In this document: one piece after another, positions 47,495-59,670 of the stretch
How the letters are laid out: each line of letters opens with the position of its first letter
Numbering within the stretch: position 1 is the first letter of the stretch
NCBI GenBank assembly: GCA_017311185.1
Contig: JAESUZ010000756.1
Span: forward strand, 372,001 to 436,000
Direction: 5' to 3'
DNA length: 64,000 nt
Origin: Proteles cristata cristata
Lineage: Eukaryota; Chordata; Mammalia; Carnivora; Hyaenidae
Notes under the pieces: generated by a model
The model's input: the letters and a program-made list of their open reading frames with translations, nothing else
Databases searched by the model: none
What the model was told of the DNA's origin: nothing
Program-made: the position numbers and the translations under genes

Positions 47495-49505
47495 AGAGTT
47501 GCTCTTTTCAAAGTTCAAACCCACGAGGACATTTTTCTAGGATCCATTGTTCTTAGATGATCCAAGTAACTGTGTTATTTTCCCCCCTCTTGAGTTTTAT
47601 TGTCATATCAGATCTGTGTATAACTAATAAAAATCATGTAGCTTTGAATAAGGGAAACTTGGCTTTGCTCTCTTGCTTATTTAGTTTATAACCATAACTG
47701 TTGACAGTTTTTCTGCTTTTAATTTTTATTTCTAGTACTAGGAAATTGAAGCGCATACACAGACTGCTACATAAATTAGCTGCTACTGTAGTAGTTCAAT
47801 ATTTCACCTTTGCCAATATTTGTGCTTGTTTGAGCATAATGTTTTCGGTTGGGATCCTGAATTATGGATGAGCAGACGGACTGCAATGCAGACTTTCATT
47901 TGCTCCTGAGAATAATGAATGTTTCTGTAACTTCCATTAGTTTAAGTATAACCTTAAAAGCAGATACAAGACAATAGTATGATACAAGAATATTAACATT
48001 TTAAAGGCACATAGTGTATATCTTTTCTGCTCTTTAATGGCCAACGGGATCCATTTCAAAGGTGGCTATGGAGTCACTTTAGTTTTTACTCACATCAAAA
48101 AAAGTACAGGTCTGAACTCTTAAGATTGTAAATTTCTCTAAGATAATGACAGTATCTTTGTAAATTTCACAATGTTGCTACATAATGTTTGCTTAAAAGA
48201 TTTGTTGAATGGCTTTTATCAAATACATTTTTTCACTTGAAGATAATCTATCAAAGTTTAAGGAATTTTAAGGTGACATATCAGTGTTTGTTGCTGTAAG
48301 CCAGGGTGGCATCAATGTAAACTTATAAAGTAAGTGGTGAATGCCAGAGAAGATTCAAAATGTGCCTGCGAAGGTGTCCTATAGAGATCACTTTGATAAA
48401 AAAGGAGGATTATTGATTGCAAGGTCAAGGTTTTCTTTTTAAACCTGTGAATAAATTCAAGGCAAAAGAAATGAAAAAAGGGATAGTATGTATTCTTGGA
48501 GACATATCTATGAAATTTGCTAACCGTTCAGCAGAGCATAATCATGCCTCCCTCTAAAATGGCTTTTATGGTTAAACTCTTTTTTTGATTAAATATGACA
48601 TTTTCTTTACATCTATTATACTGTAAAATAAAACCTCAGACTAACAAAATATTAACTGAAAAGTAGAATCAACATTAGTAAATAAATAATGACATAATTT
48701 CCTTTAGTGTAACATTACATAAGCATCAGAGAAGGAAAGGTTTGTCATTTATGACGATTCTGATTTTTTTTGCAGTACCTTGAGAGATTAACCTCTAAAT
48801 TTTATTACCATGACTCTTCTTATATTGTCAAAGATCCATTTATTGTATTTAGGATGAAATTCTCTTTTTGATTTAATCTTGTTCTCCCTACCATGAATGT
48901 TGTGTGCTAGTATGTCAAATTTAAATACTAAGCAAAACTCAGCACAAAACAGTGATCATTTATTTTTATTTCAAAACATCATGGTTAAATGAATCTTTAA
49001 TGAATAAATGGATAAATCACAGCCCCTAAATAGACAAACTGAAAGTGAAATTAGTCAAGAGACAATGTAAAAGCAAAGGAAGAAACCAGTTAAATTGAAT
49101 TCCACTTTATTTGCCCTCTTCAAAATATTTTTCTTATCTGAATTTTATTTTTAATCAAACTTGGGTTTTGATCATAAAGTCATTTTAAGGACAGTTATCC
49201 AGCCTGAACCATAGCCTATGTGGAGCTCTCAGATGCATGTGTTCTTTTTTTAAACTTTCATGCTTTAAAGATATTTTTCCTTCTTAATGGTATATTACAT
49301 GTTCATTTTATGTTTAAATGCAATAAAGTGTATATATTATATATTCGTATAATGCTCTGTCCTCCAAGCATTTCTGTTTGCAAAGCATTTTTACCTATCA
49401 CGGGTTATGAGAAGGTACCTGAGGCTTCAAGATCTTCAAAGGGCTGCAAAAATACTGGCTCTCAAATAGTAAAAGGAAACTGCTAAAACAAAATTAACAG
49501 AGGTT

Positions 49506-49748
49506 TAATTCTCTCTCTGCCTCTCTCTTTCTCCCTCTCTCTCTCAAAAATAAATTAATTAATTTAAAAGAAAAGTGGGGGGTGCCTGGGTGGGTTAAGC
49601 ATCTGACTCTTGATTTTGGCTCAGGTCATAATCTCATGGTTCATGAGTTCGAGCTCTGAATCAGGCTCCAGGCTATCAGCTTGAGATTTTCTCTCTCTCT
49701 CTTTCTCTCTCTCTCTTGCTCAAAAATAAATTTAAAAAAACTTAAAAA
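49506..49748 (+). mobile_element. Composite SINE: truncated tail plus near-complete copy
   Basis: A pyrimidine tract and A-rich tail without a head (about 49508-49575) directly precede a second copy (from about 49578) whose head lacks ggctcagtcagt. The pair is bounded by one perfect 15-base duplication aaattaacagaggtt (49491-49505 and 49749-49763). Confidence 0.88.
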
Positions 49749-49994
49749 AAATTAACAGAGGTTAACAAATGCTATAATTATGTCAACTAGTCAAATGTAA
49801 ATCATCAATTCAAAAATCATATTACGTGTTGATATATTAAAATATGCAGTGTGGGTACACTTTATTGCTATTGACATAGTATTATGGCAGGCTTCTAAAC
49901 CTAAAGCAATCGAGGCTTACAAATAAAACATAAAGCATTCTTACCCATTGCTTTCAAATTAATTCCTTTTAATATACCAGTTAATTTTGTCGCT

Positions 49995-50515
49995 CCCATG
50001 ATGAAAACCTTCCTTGACCTCTTGACCTCCCTGTTAAAGTCCCAACTTCTTGGCTTGCCTTCCTTATTCAAACTACATCTTAACTGCCTAGACTTTGTCT
50101 TCTCTAGCTCACCTACCTAGCCCCTAGATATCTATGCCACTACTTGCAATGCTTTCAAGATGCTCTGAGTCTTCTGTGTTCTTTCGGGAATGAGCTTTCT
50201 TGGCTGCTCCCAAAACCTGATGTACCTTCAAGGCTCAACTTAAATTCAGCCTCCTCCATGAAGGCTCTGTTGCAGATATAATCAGAAATTCTGTCTAAAG
50301 CCCTTTAGCACTTTGTAGCACTATTATAGGAATTATCTAGTATTGCTTTGTGTTATGTTATATGTATGTGGCTAATCCAAGCACTCAGAATAGAAACACA
50401 TTGAAGGCAAAAATTGGGTCAAATTCATATCAGTGCCCTACACATTGACTAGACAGTACATTTCATAATGTGGATACTTCATAAGTTTTTGTTGAGTGAA
50501 TACAATATAAATATG
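49995..50515 (+). mobile_element. LINE-2 3' region
   Basis: Has tgatgtaccttcaaggctca, cagcctcctccatgaaggct and an end with cataagtttttgttgagtga. These follow the order of the L2 3' part. Confidence 0.78.
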
Positions 50516-50529
50516 TAATATCATATTGA

Positions 50530-51130
50530 TTTTCAGTGGTGGAAGCAGGGCAACCAAGAAAGAGGTAATTCGGGTAATTCACAAGAGAGATTAATATGGC
50601 TTGGACTAGATACTAAGCAGTGGAGGGGGGAGAGAAGTGGTAAAAATATAGATAGATTGTGAAAGTATAGCTGAAATAATTTTCTGATGGATTGAATGTG
50701 GTGTATGAGAGAGAGGAAAGAAAGTGGGCCCCCTCATCTTTCATTTTGAAATGAGATAAGACAAAAGATTATTGGGAACAGGGTTGAGGAAACTCAAGAG
50801 CTTATTTTGGGTGTGTTACATTTTGGAAGGCTGGTGGGTAGCCCAGAAAGTGGCTAAGTATGACTGTAGACATCAAGGGAGAGGACACAGCTGGAGAAGG
50901 CATTTGGAGATCCGGAGCACAGTATTTAAAGCTGTGGGGTTGATCGACACCAGCCAGGGAACAGGGACAGATAGAGGAAAAAGGTTTGAAAGTCTATGCA
51001 ACGTTGGTGGATGAGGTGATGAAGGAATGAGGAGGGTCTCATGTATGAGATTGAGAAGCTGCAGCCCACGTGGTAGGAAAAAGAAGGCAGATCTGGAAGC
51101 CAAGAGAAGAAAGTATTCAAGGAGGGAATG
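50530..51130 (-). mobile_element. LINE-2 internal (RT-side) fragment
   Basis: The + strand shows atatggcttggactagatac, gatggattgaatgtggtgta and later gccaagagaagaaagtattc, which are reverse complements of LINE-2 coding sequence. Parts resemble the LINE-2 at 26905-29300. It lies next to a LINE-2 of opposite orientation. Confidence 0.65.
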
Positions 51131-51995
51131 ATCAATTATGTTAATGCTGTTACCATTCTTTTTATGTTCGTGCTTGCAAATGTTTATAGTATATAAAAAG
51201 ATTATGTGTTTGTATGTATAAATATCAGACCTGAGTGAGCCAAGTACATGTGCATATAGTTTCAAATTCATTTCTGGAAGAATAAAAGCATAGCCCTGCA
51301 CAGTCCCCATACAGAGTTGCAAGATTCTTGGAAGTTAATTGGAGAAGAGCAATTCTTTAAGAACTTATTAAATGTAATTCTGTACTTCATGTAGAGCTCA
51401 GTTGAAGATGCATCCTAAGAATAAAATTCCTCTCACTCTGGCCCTGATAAGTCCTGCAGAGCTGGGGGCCCTGCTGTGAACTGACAGATGGTCCTCATGA
51501 GAACAGTTGTTCCCACTGATGCCAGTTTGTGTGTGACCATTGCGTCTCAGTGCCTTCCTTCCTTGTGCACCTCCTGCCCTCCGAAATCTCCACTTGCACC
51601 CCTTGACATCATTTTCCTGGGTTCTTTCCACGTAACAAAATTAATAGCATTCCTCTATGTTTTGGAGAAAATCTGCAAGGAGTTAGTGTCAAGTATTTTC
51701 ATTGCTTTGGTCATTGTTTCATTAGTTCCTCTAGGGCGTAATTTCTTGAAAATAGAAAGTATGACATTGCAAGTACTTGGATTATCTGAAACATGGGGAG
51801 GTCTCTGGGATTGTCTCTCCATCAAGACTGGAATGGTATCCTTCCCAAAAGTACTGTACCTGAATTTGGGAAAACTGTGTTTGCATTGAGGAAAACTCAC
51901 TCACATTATTAATGTATAATTTAGGGTAATAGATAACTATAAAGGAAAAAATATACTGGACTTTAAATTTCATGTGGTAAATCTCTTCTATATCT

Positions 51996-52452
51996 TTTTA
52001 AAAATGTTTATTTATTGGGGCGCCTGGGTGGCTTAGTCGGTTAAGCATCCGACTTTCGCTTAGGTCATGATCTCGCGGTTCGTGAGTTCGAGTCCTGCGT
52101 CGGCTCTGTGCTGACTGCCAGCTCAGAGCCTGGAGCCTGCTTCAGATTCTATGTCTCCCTCTCTCTCTGACCCTCCCCTACTCACGCTGTCTCTCTCTCT
52201 CTCTCCTAGAAATAAATAAAACATTAAAAAATTTTGAAAAAAAAAGTTTATTTATTTTGAAATAGAGAGAGGATATATATGAGCAGGGGAGGGTCAGAAA
52301 GAGGGAGAGCGAGAGAGAGAGAGAGAGAGAATCCCAAGTGCAGAGCCTGACTTGGGGCCCAATGTAGGATCGGTCTCACGAACTGTAAGATCTTGACCGG
52401 ATCGGAAATCAAGAGTCAGACGCTTAATTGACTGAGCCATCCAGGTACCCAA
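51996..52452 (-). mobile_element. SINEC_Fc-type SINE split by another SINE
   Basis: The T-rich end (about 51996-52017) and the body (52242-52452, ending gactgagccatccaggtacc) belong to one reverse-oriented, diverged SINE. A younger + strand copy sits in its tail. Flanks cttctatatctt and gtcctatatctt suggest its own duplication. Confidence 0.87.
52018..52241 (+). mobile_element. SINEC_Fc-type SINE, ctaggagag subfamily, nested
   Basis: Well-preserved ggggcgcctgggtggcttag head and tctcctagaaataaataaaa tail. Flanks aatgtttatttatt (to 52017) and aaagtttatttatt (from about 52243) are copies of the older SINE's tail. Confidence 0.95.
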
Positions 52453-53474
52453 TTAGTCCTATATCTTAAGAGCTTTACAAAAATAGTTCATGTTCCGAGC
52501 AATTATTTTTCTCTTTTATTGTCTTTCTAATTGGGGCTGATGAGAATATTAACAGATTCTTTACATGGTGTTCGCACCTACACACAGAACTCCTGACCTT
52601 TGTATGACATCCTATAATTTAATTAAGCAATTATTACTCAGGTGTTCAGGTCATCATGCACTCATTTGAACAGTTAAGAAGTTATGGTAGAAGGATATAT
52701 ACAGCTTTGTCATAATGTTGAGAATAGGCAAATATAATTTTTTATTTGTTTGTTCTCAAATAAATGAATGGAAATATCTGGGAAAAGGAGAAATTGGCAA
52801 CTTTCTAAAATAGGGTCTGGGCCGAATGATTTATGTAAGATTTTTGAATTCCTGAGATATAGTGAAGTTTGCTTCAGAATTTTTAAAATGGTTTCTATGG
52901 TAACTTGTGTTCTTTTTTCCCCATTGTTCACAATGACCTCTTGCATAAAAAAAAAAAAAAGAACAATTCCTTCCTCTACCGATATTCATCTTTCATGTTT
53001 AGTAAACATTGGTCTCTACCCATGTTTAAAACAAATTATTTACCTTGAATTACACAATGGTTCTCCATTCTTTCGGTTTCTCTCTCTTGAAGTGTCACCA
53101 ACATTATTCACATGGCTTTTTGATTGCTTTTATCTGTTTATTCTTTATTATACTACTGACTTGTTTACTAATTTGGGAGAAAGTTTCAGATTTCCAGGAC
53201 TTATCTTTTGTTTTTGATGTTGCTGCTATTATTATTTTATGAGCCACAGTGTTCCTTTTGCCAAGAATTACACTAGTTACATATTCATGGCCTACATATT
53301 CAAGTCCTTTACTTTTCTCAGACTTCTTATAGATTATATCATTTTATCCAACTGTGGTTGATAATGAGCATTATCAGTAATTGAATAGAAAATGTTGACT
53401 TATTACCCAGACACCTGTGCATAAAACTAGACTGTACCTTTGACATTGTAACAAGAGAGATTTTTCAAATACAA

Positions 53475-54008
53475 CTCTGATTGGGTCCTTCTCCCTGTTT
53501 AAAAGCCTACGGTGACTCATCCTAAACTTCAAGATAAATTCATCACCCAAAAAGGATCTTCATGCTCTGACTGCTTTTCATCTTCCAATCTTTGTTTGGG
53601 ATCATCTTCCACAGATTAAATCATGGTGTTCAATGATCTGAAGCATTTCTAGTTTTGTTCAGGCTAACTTCTGTCTCACGTCCATGTCTTTTCATGTCCT
53701 CTACTGCCCCTCTCCCAACCCCCCCGCCTTCCTTTCACTTACCTGGGCGTCTACTCAGGCTGCAAGACTTAGCTCAGACACTGGTTCCTCAGTGAAGCCC
53801 GTCCCAATACCTCCAGCCAAAGTGAAAGGATCCCTTCTTTGTACTTTAAACATGCTTCTATTAAAGTATTGTCATATTGATCTACAATGGTTTCTTTCTT
53901 TCTGTATCCCATTTGAATATTAGAACCTTGAGGGTAGAGGCTTTTACCGTATGCAACTTTGGATATCCAGTACTGAGTGCAAGAATTTAACATTTAGTAG
54001 GTACTCAG
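53475..54008 (+). mobile_element. LINE-2 3' region
   Basis: Contains gattgggtccttctccctgt, tgactcatcctaaacttcaa, agaaccttgagggtagaggc and the end aacatttagtaggtactcag, in L2 order. Confidence 0.8.
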
Positions 54009-54019
54009 TTCTTTCACAT

Positions 54020-54185
54020 GTACATTCCTGCATTTAACTAATATATTTTGAGCATTTACTGTGTCCAAGTCCTCTGACTACAGGTATGAACATGTAGAGT
54101 TCTTATCCTCATAGGGCTGTAGTCTACTGAAGGGATGTGATAATTAATGAACATTTTATAAACTTGGTGATAAAGAGATTATGAT
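54020..54185 (-). mobile_element. LINE-2 3' end, opposite orientation
   Basis: The + strand reads tttaactaatatattttgag, then gcatttactgtgtccaagtc and cttatcctcatagggctgta, the reverse complement of an L2 3' end. It faces the preceding L2 tail to tail. Confidence 0.7.
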
Positions 54186-54394
54186 GGTAAGTGCATGTTT
54201 GATGAATAAATTTAATTTCCACAAAAACATGCAGCTGGAATTAAGTAAATTGACCACAGTAGCAGAATGTTTAATGGTCTAAATTATTTTCATGTTATCT
54301 TTTACTCTGCCTGCATTGAAAACACCTAGTTTTTTGTTTGTTTTTGTTTTTTATATAGAAGATAGTGTCATTTACATTGGAAAGGGACTTATAG

Positions 54395-54500
54395 TTCATA
54401 ATTTGATGTTCTTATTTTATAAATGAAGTAACAGAATTCTAGAGCAGTGAAATGATAAGCAAAGGTCATAAGTAGGTATTTGAGGAACTCCTAATCTCAG
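54395..54500 (+). mobile_element. MIR-like fragment
   Basis: Weak similarity: ttattttataaatgaagtaa followed by a diverged core. Short and uncertain. Confidence 0.4.
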
Positions 54501-55549
54501 ACAAAATTGAGGGATAACTCGATATTCATGCATTAGTGGGTATTCCTTCAAGGTTATTCTTTTGGAGAGTTGCTAATGATCACTGGATCATTGTGGATAG
54601 GAGGCGAGACTGGCTACATGATCTTTTTATTTGGCTCCAGTATAAAACAAACCTGTGTGGCCCCTTTGTTCAATGGTTATTAAGAGTAACTAGTATGCAG
54701 CAGGGCATTAAAGCATGTGTGGGGCCCATCTTCATGCAGAGCCCTGGGCAGTAGTCAGGTCACCTGCCTATAAGGCTGGTATTGACGAGGAGACTTTGGA
54801 ACATTTGAGAGCCTGATGACTTTCGGGCCATCATGAAAGAGAAATTAAGAAGTGGGAAAGGATGAAGTGAGGAAGCAAAACATCAGAGAGCCCTTAGCTA
54901 TTTCAAAATAGTAGTTGGGATCAGCTGGGTCTAAAAGGCAGGAGAGAAGAGGAGGACTCTCATCTTCAGCTCAACACAAAGCTAGTCCTCAGGCGTTGCT
55001 GGTACCATTTAGTCACCTGCTCTATGGATTAACACCCTTGGGGACTGTCACTTGCAACCTTATCTTTCTAGGTTCAATATAACTTTCCATAAAAATGAAT
55101 CATGATCTCTTAGTGACTTGAATTTGCCCATACATTTCATCAGAGTAAAGATCATTTTGAATATTAATTATTTTACTATCCAGTTTTCTACCAAAACCAT
55201 TTAGGTCATACTAAATAACCATAAGAAACTAGCAATTATTTTTTCTTATTTCTGGATATATATTCATGCTAATTATATCCCTTTAATTTCTCTGTCCTTA
55301 TAATTAGTAACATGCAGTCAGATTTTTAAGAAACGTGATATGTGGCATACAAAAAGATTTGTTGGAAATTTTTTGTTTTGATTTCCTCTTAGTGAAGTTG
55401 TGAAAAATCCTTAAAGAGTGCATTGCTTTTGTGTTTATAAGTCAAAATGTGTGAAAACATTTAGTTGTGAAAGCATTGCCAAGTTCATGGGTCTCATACA
55501 AGGAGAGTAAGATATTTTGAGATCATTTTACGTCTGAATATTATGATAC

Positions 55550-55741
55550 TTCCTTTTTATGTATATTTACTTTTGAGAGAGAGAGAGAGAGAGGGAGAGA
55601 GGGAGGGAAAGAGAGAGGGGGACAGAGTAGCCAAAGCTGAGCTGTCAGCACAGAGTCCGACACAAGGCTTGATCTCAGGAACTGTGAGATCATGACCTGA
55701 GCTAAAGTCAGATGCTCAACCGACTGAGCCACCCAGGCACC
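55550..55741 (-). mobile_element. SINEC_Fc-type SINE
   Basis: Reverse-oriented copy with an expanded (GA)n tract. Flanks tatgatac (55542-55549) and tatgacac (55742-55749) differ by one base. Confidence 0.92.
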
Positions 55742-56085
55742 TATGACACGTCTCTATTTATATCATTTTGGTAGGTAGACACCTATGCCTACTTAATGAA
55801 TTTAATAAATTAACATAAAGTGCTTTATATCTGACTAGAAACATGTATATACAAATAGCACTCTTTAACACTTTCTGTTTGGTTTTAAAATATCTGTTTT
55901 CTATAACATACATGCATCCCATCTCTGTGACAAATGGCTCCTTTTCAAAATAATAACTCCCCAGCACACTAATAGATAAACAAAGAAGGAATGTTATTTC
56001 TGATATATTTTAAAGCTTTGTATATCTTCATTTTTTGATACTTTGTACTCTTAAAAAGAATGGTTTTATAACTATATTGAATCTT

Positions 56086-56288
56086 TTTCTTTCAATTTTT
56101 TTAATGTTTATTTTTGACAGAGTGTGAGTGGGGTGTGTGCAGAGGGAGAAGGAGACACAATCTGAAGCAGGCTCCAGGCTCTGAGCTGTCATCACAGAGC
56201 CCAGTGTAGGGCTTGAACTCACAAACTGTGAGATCATGACCAGAGCTGATGTCAGATGCTTAACTAACTGAGCCACCCGGGTGCCCCA
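56086..56288 (-). mobile_element. SINEC_Fc-type SINE
   Basis: Reverse-oriented copy with a shortened purine tract. A perfect atattgaatctt duplication flanks it (56074-56085 and 56292-56303). Confidence 0.93.
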
Positions 56289-56499
56289 ACAATATTGAAT
56301 CTTAAAGATACTTTTAGGAGTTTAATATAATTACAGCAATGATTACATAAAGCTTCTAATATCTATAAATATTTGGAAGATGGCAAGTTACAGTAAAAAT
56401 CTAACACTGGCTATTTATTACCCATAAAAAGATCTGCATTTTTTCAGTTTCCTAGGTGATACTTAATAGTTGAAACCTAAGTGTTCAGGAAGACTTACA

Positions 56500-56700
56500 G
56501 AATCTCACAATTTTTGAGGGAAAACTCTTAAATGATCAAGTTGTCTAAGTCTGATTTTAAGAATAAGTGATTGAGATTCCTAAAAATTAAATGACTTAGA
56601 CAAAGTCACGCATTTAGTTGAAGCAAAACAGGACTAGAATCTATATTATCTGATTCTCTGTTTTGCAGAATTTTCCCCTCATGATAAAATTATATAGTTC
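56500..56700 (+). mobile_element. MIR-like fragment
   Basis: The stretch has aaatgacttagacaaagtca and gaagcaaaacaggactagaa, similar in order to the MIR core and 3' part, but strongly diverged. Confidence 0.5.
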
Positions 56701-57204
56701 CGTACTAAACATTGCCTTTTCAGCTTGGTTTTGAGATGAAAAGCAAGACTGGTGTTTAGTGTGTGCTTAGTTTATGTAACATTATATGCATTGTATTTAC
56801 CTCCAATTAGAGCACTTAATTACAAATAATTGGAGCTGTTCAGGGCTATAGTCAGTATCTTTCAACTTTGCAAAATATGGCAAATATTCACTAAATATTT
56901 GTTGAATGGATGTCAGGTTAGTAAATTCAAAGAGAAAAGAGAGGTAGAGATGAAGGGGAGAAAGAGAGAGAGAGGTTTAAAAACCAGTTCATCACTTCAT
57001 TGGGTGTTCCAAAGATTTCTCTGTAGGTACAGCGGACTTGCTATCGTTACTTGAACTGATAAATATCACTTACTAGATTATAGGATAGAATATAATGCTG
57101 TTTGTTCTCAAGGGTACATTTCTGAAAATATTGCCACGCGCTTGATGAATTTATTTGCATGTGTGTGACCTTCTGTCGTAAAATGAATGCAGGAATGAGT
57201 GACA

Positions 57205-57330
57205 GTTCAGCAGATACTCCATTCCTACAGCAAATGTAAATTGAACACTTCCTGTGCTCCAGATACTGGGTTAACTGTCAGGGATCTAACTCTGAAACTG
57301 ACAGTGGTGTCCTGGCCCTTTGGGAACTTC
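57205..57330 (-). mobile_element. LINE-2 3' end fragment
   Basis: The + strand reads aaattgaacacttcctgtgc, then tccagatactgggttaactg, the reverse complement of a decayed L2 3' end. Confidence 0.55.
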
Positions 57331-58758
57331 GAAGCCAGTGACCAGGTTGTAGCCATGATTGAAGAGTTTTGCATTGAGTCACTCTGGACAGGGGACGGAG
57401 GAGCCTTCGGGGGTCGGTTGAAATTTTTCCTGGGTGGGCTCCACACGGTCCCAGGAGCCTCGCTGCTGTGCTTGTCCTCTGACTTGCGCACTGGCCCTTC
57501 CTCACATTAATTCTCATGCCAGGTTTTAGGAACTAGGCCACATTCTGACAGAACTGCCAATGAGCTCTCCTTCCTGCCACACTCCAGATGGGCCACTGGG
57601 TTATAGACAACAAGCTGTGGCTCCTTCTCCCTAAGCCACTGCCAAGCCACAGACTGAAGACGGAGGGTCGAAGGCTGCTCACTTCCTTCCCTGCAGCGCC
57701 TCCATAATGTTAACCTGTTCTTCATTATACTAGGGAAGGTTGGCTGGTGTTCTGGGTCCAAGAAATCTAGGAAGAGTAATTATTAATTATTACTTTCCTG
57801 AACTTCATGCTTTAACTTTGGTTTGGAAATGTATGGACGAGTTGAATAGCACACTCCACCCATTTTATTTAAAACCAAGCACTACTCTAATAGACACACA
57901 TACACATAGCTCCAATAATAATTTAAAAAAAAAAACGTTTTGAATTCGTGAAAGCCCTAAGACTTAATTGCCGCTATAAAAATATCTTCAAACATCTGCC
58001 TTTAGAAAAGTAAAATTGCTCTTATGTCCCGAACTATAAAGAGAGCCTTTCTGCCCAGAAAGCTCTGTGCAGTTTCAACTTACAATTGGTTTTAATTGGC
58101 TGAGTTACTGATGCCTCAAAAAATGGGGTTTTAAGAGAGAAATAAGGAATCAGACAAGTGCAGACCCCTGGACTGACGTGCTGTAATACATTTCTTCTTT
58201 GGCAAACTTGCTTTACAACCAGCTACACGTTAATGTGAGCTTTTATATGTTTGATAAAGAAAGCAATTTCCTGTTATCCAAAATAGCTTCTAATGTGGGT
58301 CAGATTATTGATGCAGAACGTTAGACACTACCTTTACATTTCAAGGACAGTCGGTGCTTTGAAGTATCAAGTGGCCTTTGTTTTAAGTTTAAGGAAGGAA
58401 ACATGAGTTCAATTCTTCATTGCTAGTTAGCTGTTTAATAATTTAACATAGAACATATGATGCCTAGAAAATAGATTTTATTATTACTTCTTTAGCCCCA
58501 TAGGCTAAAAGAAATGAGTCCAAATGGAGAGCTAGTAGATTTCTGTATTTAAGCAAACGTGTTCTTCATACATTATCGTGGTTGTTTTTAGCATTCTGTC
58601 AGTGAGATTAGCCAAACAATATATTAGATAGGTTTCTGATTTGTTTTCCAAAATTTAAATAGCTTGCTTTTCCCAAATTATACAAATAACTGTTTATTAA
58701 AATTCAACCAACATAGGAAAGTATAAAGAATGAAGTGCTAGTCTTTCCAATATCACTA

Positions 58759-58780
58759 CAAAGAGAGAGAGATAGATAAT

Positions 58781-58817
<37 letters not shown>

Positions 58818-58856
58818 AAGGGAGAAAGGAAGGAAGGAAGGAAGGAAAGAAAGAAA
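58759..58856. repeat. (GA)n/(GGAA)n microsatellite
   Basis: (GA)n with gata interruptions passes into ggaa and gaaa tetranucleotide units at the right end. Confidence 0.96.
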
Positions 58857-58984
58857 TGATTTTGGTGGACATCCCCACCTCCCACCCCGCCCCGCCCCAT
58901 CAGTGTACACACATACAAATGAGGGGTAGGGCTTTCACTGTGGAATTCTGTTTTGTTCTGGGTGGGGTTTTTAAAATTTTTTAA

Positions 58985-59188
58985 AAAAATATTTTAGTTC
59001 TGAGAGAGAGAGAGAGATAGTGTGAGCAGAGGAGGGTCAGAGAGAGGGAGATACAGTATCTGAAACAGGCTCCAGGCTCGGAGCTAGCTGTCAGCACAGA
59101 GCCCAATGTGAGGCTCGAACCCAAGAACCATGAGATCATGACCTTAGCCGAAGTCGGACACTTAACCGACTGTGCCACCCAAACGCCC
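58985..59188 (-). mobile_element. SINEC_Fc-type SINE
   Basis: Reverse-oriented copy from aaaatattttagttctgaga to gactgtgccacccaaacgcc. Both flanks contain gggtttttaa, a probable target duplication. Confidence 0.92.
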
Positions 59189-59462
59189 CTCACTACAGGG
59201 TTTTTAATGGAGCAATATATTGCTCACATCCTCACACATCATTAAAAACTAAACTACAGTGACATCGAATGGCTAAAGAATATTCTGTTTGAGATAAGCA
59301 CTGCTGTTTGTTTAACCAAGCTTCTACTATGTCTAGCTGTTCACTCTTTTAGGTAAGACTGATAATCCTTTAAAACAGGATGCCTTTCTCTCTGCATTGA
59401 ATTTTATTTTAAGAAATAGAGAGTGAATATGAGATATTTTATGACTTTTAAGAATCAGTTTA

Positions 59463-59670
59463 TGGGGCGCCTGGGTGGTACAGTTGGTTAAGCATCTGAC
59501 TCTTGGTTTCGGCTCAGGTCATGATCTCATGGTTCATGAATTCGAGCCCTGTGTTGGGCTCTGTGCTGTCAGCGCAGAGCCTGCTTGGGATTCTCTTTCT
59601 CCATGTCTTTCTGTCCCTCCCCCACTTGCGCTTTCCCTTTCTCTGAAAATAAATAACAAACTTGAAAAAA
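59463..59670 (+). mobile_element. SINEC_Fc-type SINE
   Basis: Complete head ggggcgcctgggtggtacag. Flanks aagaatcagtttat and aaggatcaggtttat are an imperfect duplication. Confidence 0.94.
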
